Shown piece after piece: positions 52,607-59,911 of a DNA stretch of 64,000 nucleotides. Made by a program: the position numbers and the translations under genes. The stretch is from Diadophis punctatus similis (Eukaryota; Chordata; Lepidosauria; Squamata; Dipsadidae), in contig JALIGW010000029.1 of the NCBI GenBank assembly GCA_023053685.1, forward strand, positions 5,032,501 through 5,096,500, read 5' to 3'. The notes below the pieces were generated by a model that was given only the letters and a program-made list of their open reading frames with translations, made no database searches and had not been told where the DNA came from. How positions within the stretch are numbered: the first letter of the stretch is position 1; the number at the start of each line of letters is the position of its first letter.

Positions 52607-55600
52607 AGAGGTGGGTTCCTGCTGGAGCTGTCCAGTGCATAGCTCCGGTAGGGAGCGGCCGATTGCGCAATTTGCGCGCAACTGCTCCGGAGCCGTCTGC
52701 CGGTCCGTCGTGCGCATCTCCATCTTTTTTGGTGAATTTTTGGGTGATTTTGCTTCTGCGCATGCGCGGAAGCAAAATTGTGCCAAAATCTCACGAGGGG
52801 ATGTGCGCGCGCGAGAGCTTTTAGCGAGAATTTGCTTCCGCGCATGCGTGGAAGCAAAATCTCACCGAAATCTCACGCGTGTGCGCGTCCCCTCACAAGA
52901 TTTCGGCACGATTTTGCTTCTGCGCATGCGCAGAAACAAAATTGTGCGAGGGGGCGCGTGCGCATAGTGAGTGCCCCCCCGAAACGTGAAGATGCGCACG
53001 CAGCGCACCGGCACCGGTAAGTAAGCAACCCACCCCTGATTATATATATATTGTGCAGCACAAACTAGAGATCCTGAGGAACAGTTCCACCTTGATTTCC
53101 ACAGCATTGTGTAAACATGGTGGGGAACCTGGAGAAATGGTTGTAGTGATTTCATATCCTCTGCTGGAGAATGGAAGTGGATTAAGTACTAAAAAGCATC
53201 CTCCTGAATTGGGTCCCATTTATCAGAGTCCTCCTTTCTCTGTGTGCTTATTTATTTAAAAGAATTCTCTGCTTCCTCTCAGCAGATCCCCCACATCATT
53301 AACAGAAACAAAGTACACATGAAGAAGCAACATATGAAAAGTTGCAGAAACAAGTTAAATGGCCAGGAGGAAGACACACACACACACACACCCTTCCTTT
53401 TTCTAAATTTGAAAGAGCAAGTGCTGATACCAGACACCTTTGGAAGGCTGGTTGGAAAATGCCATTATTGAGAAGGTTCTCTTAATAGATGCCTCCAGGG
53501 AAGATATGGGAGGCATACAGTTTGACCGGATTTATGTGTAATTGGTTTTCTTTCCTCTGCTAGGCTATGAACTCCTCTTCCAGCCAGAAATTGTCCGCAT
53601 TTATATTTCATTGTTAAAGGAGAGCAAAACCCCAGCTATCATAGAAGCCTCAGCAGGAGCTCTCCAGAATCTGTGTGCTGGTCGTTGGACGGTGAGTAAC
53701 CACATAAAAGAGAAGCAGTGCTGTAAGATAAATACTTTCCCCTTAAAATTAGTAACTCCAAGCAAAGTATTACATTCCGATAGCAAATGTTGGCTGGGTT
53801 TGCAAATCTTTAAGTCAAGATGTTCTATATTGACGTATATATAGGAGACTGTGGTCTCCTATCTTAAAGAGCTAAGTCGTAAATCACATCAAGCCAGAAA
53901 CAAGACAAGCAACTGTAGAGATTAATGACGACCAACCCTCAAGCTTGTAGACTTCCAAAATAGCCATAGCTTGTTTGCTACTTCCTCTTATGTTGAAGCT
54001 GCTTTTTCATCACAAATGTATGGATTGGTTAGAAGTTTGGGACGGGCACAAAACTATATAAGCCAAAAAACTGCAAGCAGGCTATGCTTTCCCAAAGTCT
54101 CATTAAACTAAGCCCATAAATGCTGTTTGATAGATGCTAAGTGCAATCAATACAAGTGTCTGATTTACCAAAGTCAGAAACAGACACATCTTAGTCCAAT
54201 ATATGTAAGAGTAATAGTTGATGTGATGCAACCCAGCTTTATATTTACAGGTAGTCCTCGACTTAGAACTATTTATTTAATGATCAGCCCTCACACTTAA
54301 TGGCCCTTGCAGAGTCCCTGCGGTCATGTGGTCATAGTTTGGGTAATTGGCATATATTTCAAGAGTTGCAGCATGCCAGGGTCATGGGATCGCCATTTGC
54401 AATCTTCCCAACTGTCTTCCAACAAGCAGAAGTCAATAGAGGAAGCTGGATTCACTTAACAACCGTATGATTCACTTAACAACTGCAGCAGAAAAAGGTG
54501 GTAAAATCGTATGTGATTCACCAAACAACCTAGTGATGGAATTTCTAATCCCAATTGTTGTAAGCCGAGGACTACCTGTAAGCCAAAACACGACCATGCA
54601 TGTTCTGTCCACAGTTACGAAAGTCTCAACACACAACGTTTAAATGAACTTGGTTTAATTAATGAACCACTGCTAATAACTGGCTTAGCAGTGGCAAACA
54701 CACAAATCAAAATACACAATAATTTCTTGCATCAGTCAGCTGCTAATTCGGCTTCATTAGCAGCTGGCGTAAGTTCAGTCAGTGTTAGCTCAAAACAAAG
54801 GCAATTAGTTCTGGTTATCTCACGGAATGAGATAGCTTGGCCGAAGGCTTGGCCAAATGCCCAGGAGTCTTTCTTGAGACGAAATCCAAAGCAGGGAACC
54901 AGGAATTTCACAATACAAGGCACTACAGAGATCCGAGGTTAACTATGGTTTCCTGCAGCTTGCCAGCTGCCTCGACTGTTCTTAAATAGACTAGGGGAGT
55001 GGCCAATTAGCCCCCAATCTTACTCCCGAGGAGACCTCCTCCGGAGTTAACCTTCCTGCCTCTTGGCAGCCCTGCGTGCTCTTGTATTCAGGAAAGGAGT
55101 AGCCCCTCCTTTCCCATCACTGCCAAGAGGTGCTGGAGGTTCCAAAGGCCCTGGCTGTACAGGCTGCTGGCGGGCCACAAAAATGCATTCCAAAAGTATT
55201 AAACTGAGCCATAGATGCTGTTAAACAACTACCATATGTAAAATCAATCAAGGTGTCTGATCTATCAAAGTCAGAAACAGACATGACTTAATCGTGTGCA
55301 ACAGTGACTAAGCCAGCTTTATATTTATTTTTGTCCAGCATGTTGACTTGATCTTGTAGTGTAAACATTACAAGAATTTTAAAATCAGGTTGGCTGGTTC
55401 CAATAAATTTGCCTTTCAGTTTAAAGTAAAAAAAAAGCTATTATCTCCCCTCCTGTAGTGTTTGGAGCCACAGGTATGCTGCTCATTTTGTACCTTTCTA
55501 TCGATATGGCTCCATTCCTAAAAAAACAAAGCAAAAGTTAAAACACTCTTCCAACAACAATGCTATAAAGGTTTGCTATTGTCACCATTGTTCCTTTCCT

Positions 55601-58600
55601 TTCTGAATAAATGTCTAGAAGTACTCAAGATTCCTTATGTGAGCTTCACAATTTTCTGCTTGTTATAACAAAACAATACAAATATGATGCATTACAAATA
55701 TTTCTGTATTACGAAAGTACAAATATGTAGTACAGTAGTAACAAATAAGTAGTAATGGTAGAAAATAGGAGGTATATGTATTAAGAGAAAGAACTGGAGA
55801 AAAATAATAAAATATAAAGACCTGCAAAGAGAAATAGATTGACTGTAAAAAAAGAAAGTACCAATAATAATAGGCACTTCAGATGTAATCCCAAACTATT
55901 TGGAGCACCACTTGAAAACCCTCAGCATTGACAAAAATCTTCATCAGTCAATTGCAGAAGGCAGCTTTACTTGGAGCAGCTTACATCCTGCAACGATACT
56001 GTTAACACCATCAAACAACATTTGCCTATCACTTTGAGAAGGACTCAATAGGTAGACAAAAATGCCAAATCCAGTCTAAACATCTGGCTGATTGTGTGGC
56101 CAACCATAACAAGAACAACAACCTGCGACAATATCTGTAGCACCATCAAACATCCAGATTTGTCTCTCCCAGGTCCTTGATAAGGACTCGCTAGGTAGAC
56201 AAAAATGCCAAACCCAGTCTGAGCATCTGGCTGACTCTGCGATTAAGAATAATAGACTAACTACCGAGACTCTTTCAATGGGATTAAAGATTTGGCGGTA
56301 GTTAATAGTCAGTTTCTCTCACACCATTTAATCCAAAAAATTGTCTGGCAGAAGGAGGCTAAACTTAGTCCAACAATTGTGCTTGTAGTTTCTCTAAAAT
56401 TCCTGAGTTTTGTGGGAAACTAGTCAAAATTTAAAGCCCAACTTGAAAGCCTTCTGCTTAAGGAATCAATGGAACCAGAATTCCCTCTCTGTGTGGAAGA
56501 AAAGCAACTATGGACAGATTAACAGGGAACAGAGAAACGAGCCAATTGTCCCTCCCCCCCCCCACCCATACACATTTTGTTTTTATTCTTCTTTCGTGCA
56601 CCATATCTTTTAAGTATAAAAGGTTATCTGATGTGGCATTCTGAATGTATGTCTCTGCCTTGCATATGCCTCCAAGTTAGTGGGATGCGTGCAATTGTAT
56701 GTTGACTTGTAAGATAGTCTGTAGATTAAAGATTCTGACTTGCAGAATATCCAATGAGCATTCTTGTGGTTAACCCCCTTTCCCAAATTTGGACTGCACA
56801 CACGCAATTTTGTTCTCTTGGTTAGCTGATCCAATTTTAAGAGGAGCAGCCTGGAAGAAGTTAGAAATTAACCCTGCTATTTTCACAGCTGCGGAAACTT
56901 GCCATTCAAATCTCTTCAAATGAGAGTTCAGTCGGAGACTAAAGATGTTGCATGTGTGGATTCTGGCCTTGGATAATGATGAGTTTCTAATACAGAATAG
57001 TGAAGAATAGTGAAGTCAGCATTGTGGAAAAAATCTATTCAGTGGCAGTATTTGGGTTGACAGTGAGCTTTCTTGATAGAATTAATCACATTTTTAAAGA
57101 AGACTATGAGTTGATCGATGTAGATGTAATGCTGAAAAATATGATGCTTGAGAACAGCCTTCATCAGTTTATTACCCTCCGCATATTCTGGGCAACAGCT
57201 GCCCTAATTTCTAGACAGGTGATCAAAGGTTGTGCCGGCTTGAGTTAGTAGGAATTGGAATCCGTGACTGAATTCTAATTCCAGACAATGGGCACAAGGT
57301 TGGAAAGCAGTGTGAATGACGTCAGCAGCTAGTTGCATTTATTGTAGCTCATATTCTGAGCTGAGTGTTGCTGTTCTTCCTTACAGTATGGGAGATACAT
57401 CCGCTCTGCACTGCGCCAGGAGAAAGGTCTCTCCGCCATTGCGGACCATCTGACCCACGACAGCGAACGTGTGGTGAAAGCAGCATCCGGAGCCCTGCGC
57501 AACCTGGCAGTGGATTCCCGTAACAAGGAGCTGATTGGTAAGGGGGAAAGAAAAGGAGGAGAAGCTCTCTCCTGCAGGGGAATGCATCATTTAAGGAAAA
57601 ATTCTACTAACAGTCATAAAGTATTCTTATTCAGACATACCAGACTACCAGCTGCCAAATCAAAGGTTTTGCGCTACTTCCCAATCAGCATCAGAAATGG
57701 ATGGCAAGGCAGGACCCAGTATAAAGCTTGCATTTCCTCCTCTCCTCCCCCCCAGCCCCCAGGAGACACTCCCCCCCCCGCCCCCCCAGTCTTTGTAGTG
57801 CAGAGTTTCCTTACCTCATTTAGGAAGGTGGGTAGTGTGTCCTTTAAAGCAGTGTTTCCCAACCTTGGCAACTTGAAGATGTCTGGACTTCAACTCCCAG
57901 AATTCCCCAGCCAGCAAAGCTGGCTGGGGAATTCTGGGAGTTGAAGTCCAGACATCTTCAAGTTGCCAAGGTTGGGAAACACTGCTTTAAAGAGAAGGCA
58001 CTTGTTTTATCATTAATCACCGGAATTTTGTGAAGTTGAAAGCAAGGGAGGGGAATTAGTGGCCCTCCCAGATATTGCTGAAGTTTAATGGGTGCGTGCG
58101 TGCATTCGTGCATGCTGGAATTTGTAGTTGAGAAATATCTGGAAGATGGCTGGAATCTGATCCCTGGCCTAAAATCCCACTGGATTAAATAGTATCTTTA
58201 TACTTCAGAGCTTTGAGGCCCGTTCCTACCTCACCCCAAAAATAGCTTTTGAAAAAGTGGGTTTGACACTTTTACCTTCTCTATGCTGTTCTAGACTAAA
58301 AACACTGTAGATTTTTGGGAAACTACAAATCATGATATATGTATCATTTTTCTGAAAGACAAAAAAGTAGTTTGTATAATGGAGGAGGAACCTATTTTAT
58401 GGTCCATTCCCTCTCCTGCATCTTTTCAGTGTTTTTGACACTGAAGTTGTCCTCGCTGAAGAAACAGCAGTTTCTTCTGTATGCTGCATTTAACAGTTTC
58501 ATTAATTATAATGAATTCACGTGCAAGTTATATATTTTGTTTCTTGTCTCCTTTCCTGTTGTGTAATTTAAGTCTTGGCTGCCATCTGTTTCTCCTATCG

Positions 58601-59852
58601 TTGTATGCCCATTATCCTGATTATGTTGTATTACCATCTGCAGTCCTTCCAATATTTTTCACTTGTGAGCTTCCAGGAAATTCTTGCATACGGTTTGCAG
58701 GATGGAGGTGCCGACTGGCGTTTCTATCCAGCCGCTTTTAAAGTTTCTTACTCCTCATTGTGGCTCTGATGTAATCCCACTCATAGGTAAACATGCCATC
58801 CCCAGTTTGGTGAAAAATCTTCCAGGAGGACAGCAGACACAGGCAAAGAACCTCTCTGAAGACACAGTGGTCTCTGTGCTGAATACTATCAATGAGGTCA
58901 TCGCTGACAATCTGGAAGCAGCCAAGAAGCTGCGGGAGACACAAGGCATTGAGAAACTGGTGCTCATCAACAAATCAGGGTAAGGGGGAGTTTTGGGCAA
59001 GGGGGGAGAAGTGAAGGAGGCTTCCACTTCTCTTTGTGAAAGTCTGTCTTTTAGATTTTTTTAAAAATATTAAGAAGTAGTTGTATTAAAAATTACAGTA
59101 ATAAAAACTAATACAAGCTTAAGAAAAAGAAAAAAATGGAAAGTACAGAAAAGAAAAAAAAATAGAAAAATGGAAAAGAAAAATAACAATATGGTCAAGA
59201 AAAAGAAATGATAAATAAATTACTTCTCCCTTCATGATAACAAATATACACACATTTAATAACTTACCACCTTTTCATAAAATAAATCCTTAAAGCTTCA
59301 TCATTTCAGTTCCAATGTCAGTAAAAGTCCATTAAGGGTTACCAGAGATGCCATAACAATTTTAACCTTGATCAAATAAACCAACTTTTAGTCCTTCCTT
59401 TTACTTTTATCAGACTTGATCTTTAATCCTTTCAAATAATGTCCTTTCCATGTTTTCTTTAACCCTTTTCACAACATTCTTGAAAGCTTTATTTAACAAG
59501 TCTCTTTTGTAAAAACCAATATAAGAAAATTACTCGGGTCACTCTCTTGGTTTGTTAGTTGTATATATCCCTTTTAATCATTAAGACATAAGCCAATTAC
59601 TTGTGTAACATCTGGATAACATCTTTTTCCATGTCATTCTTACAGCCTTATCATTTTTAAAATCCACTTTCAATTCAGTCTTAATCGTGTCAGATAACAC
59701 TTATTCCTCTTCCATAGCATCTCTGAATTCCGTCTGTCTATAGAGGCAGATATTATTAAAAGTAACTCCAGGATCTCATGTTCAAAAATATCTTATTTAT
59801 GTATGTATGTATGTATGTATGTATGTATGTATGTATGTATGTATGTATGTAT

Positions 59853-59911
<59 letters not shown>

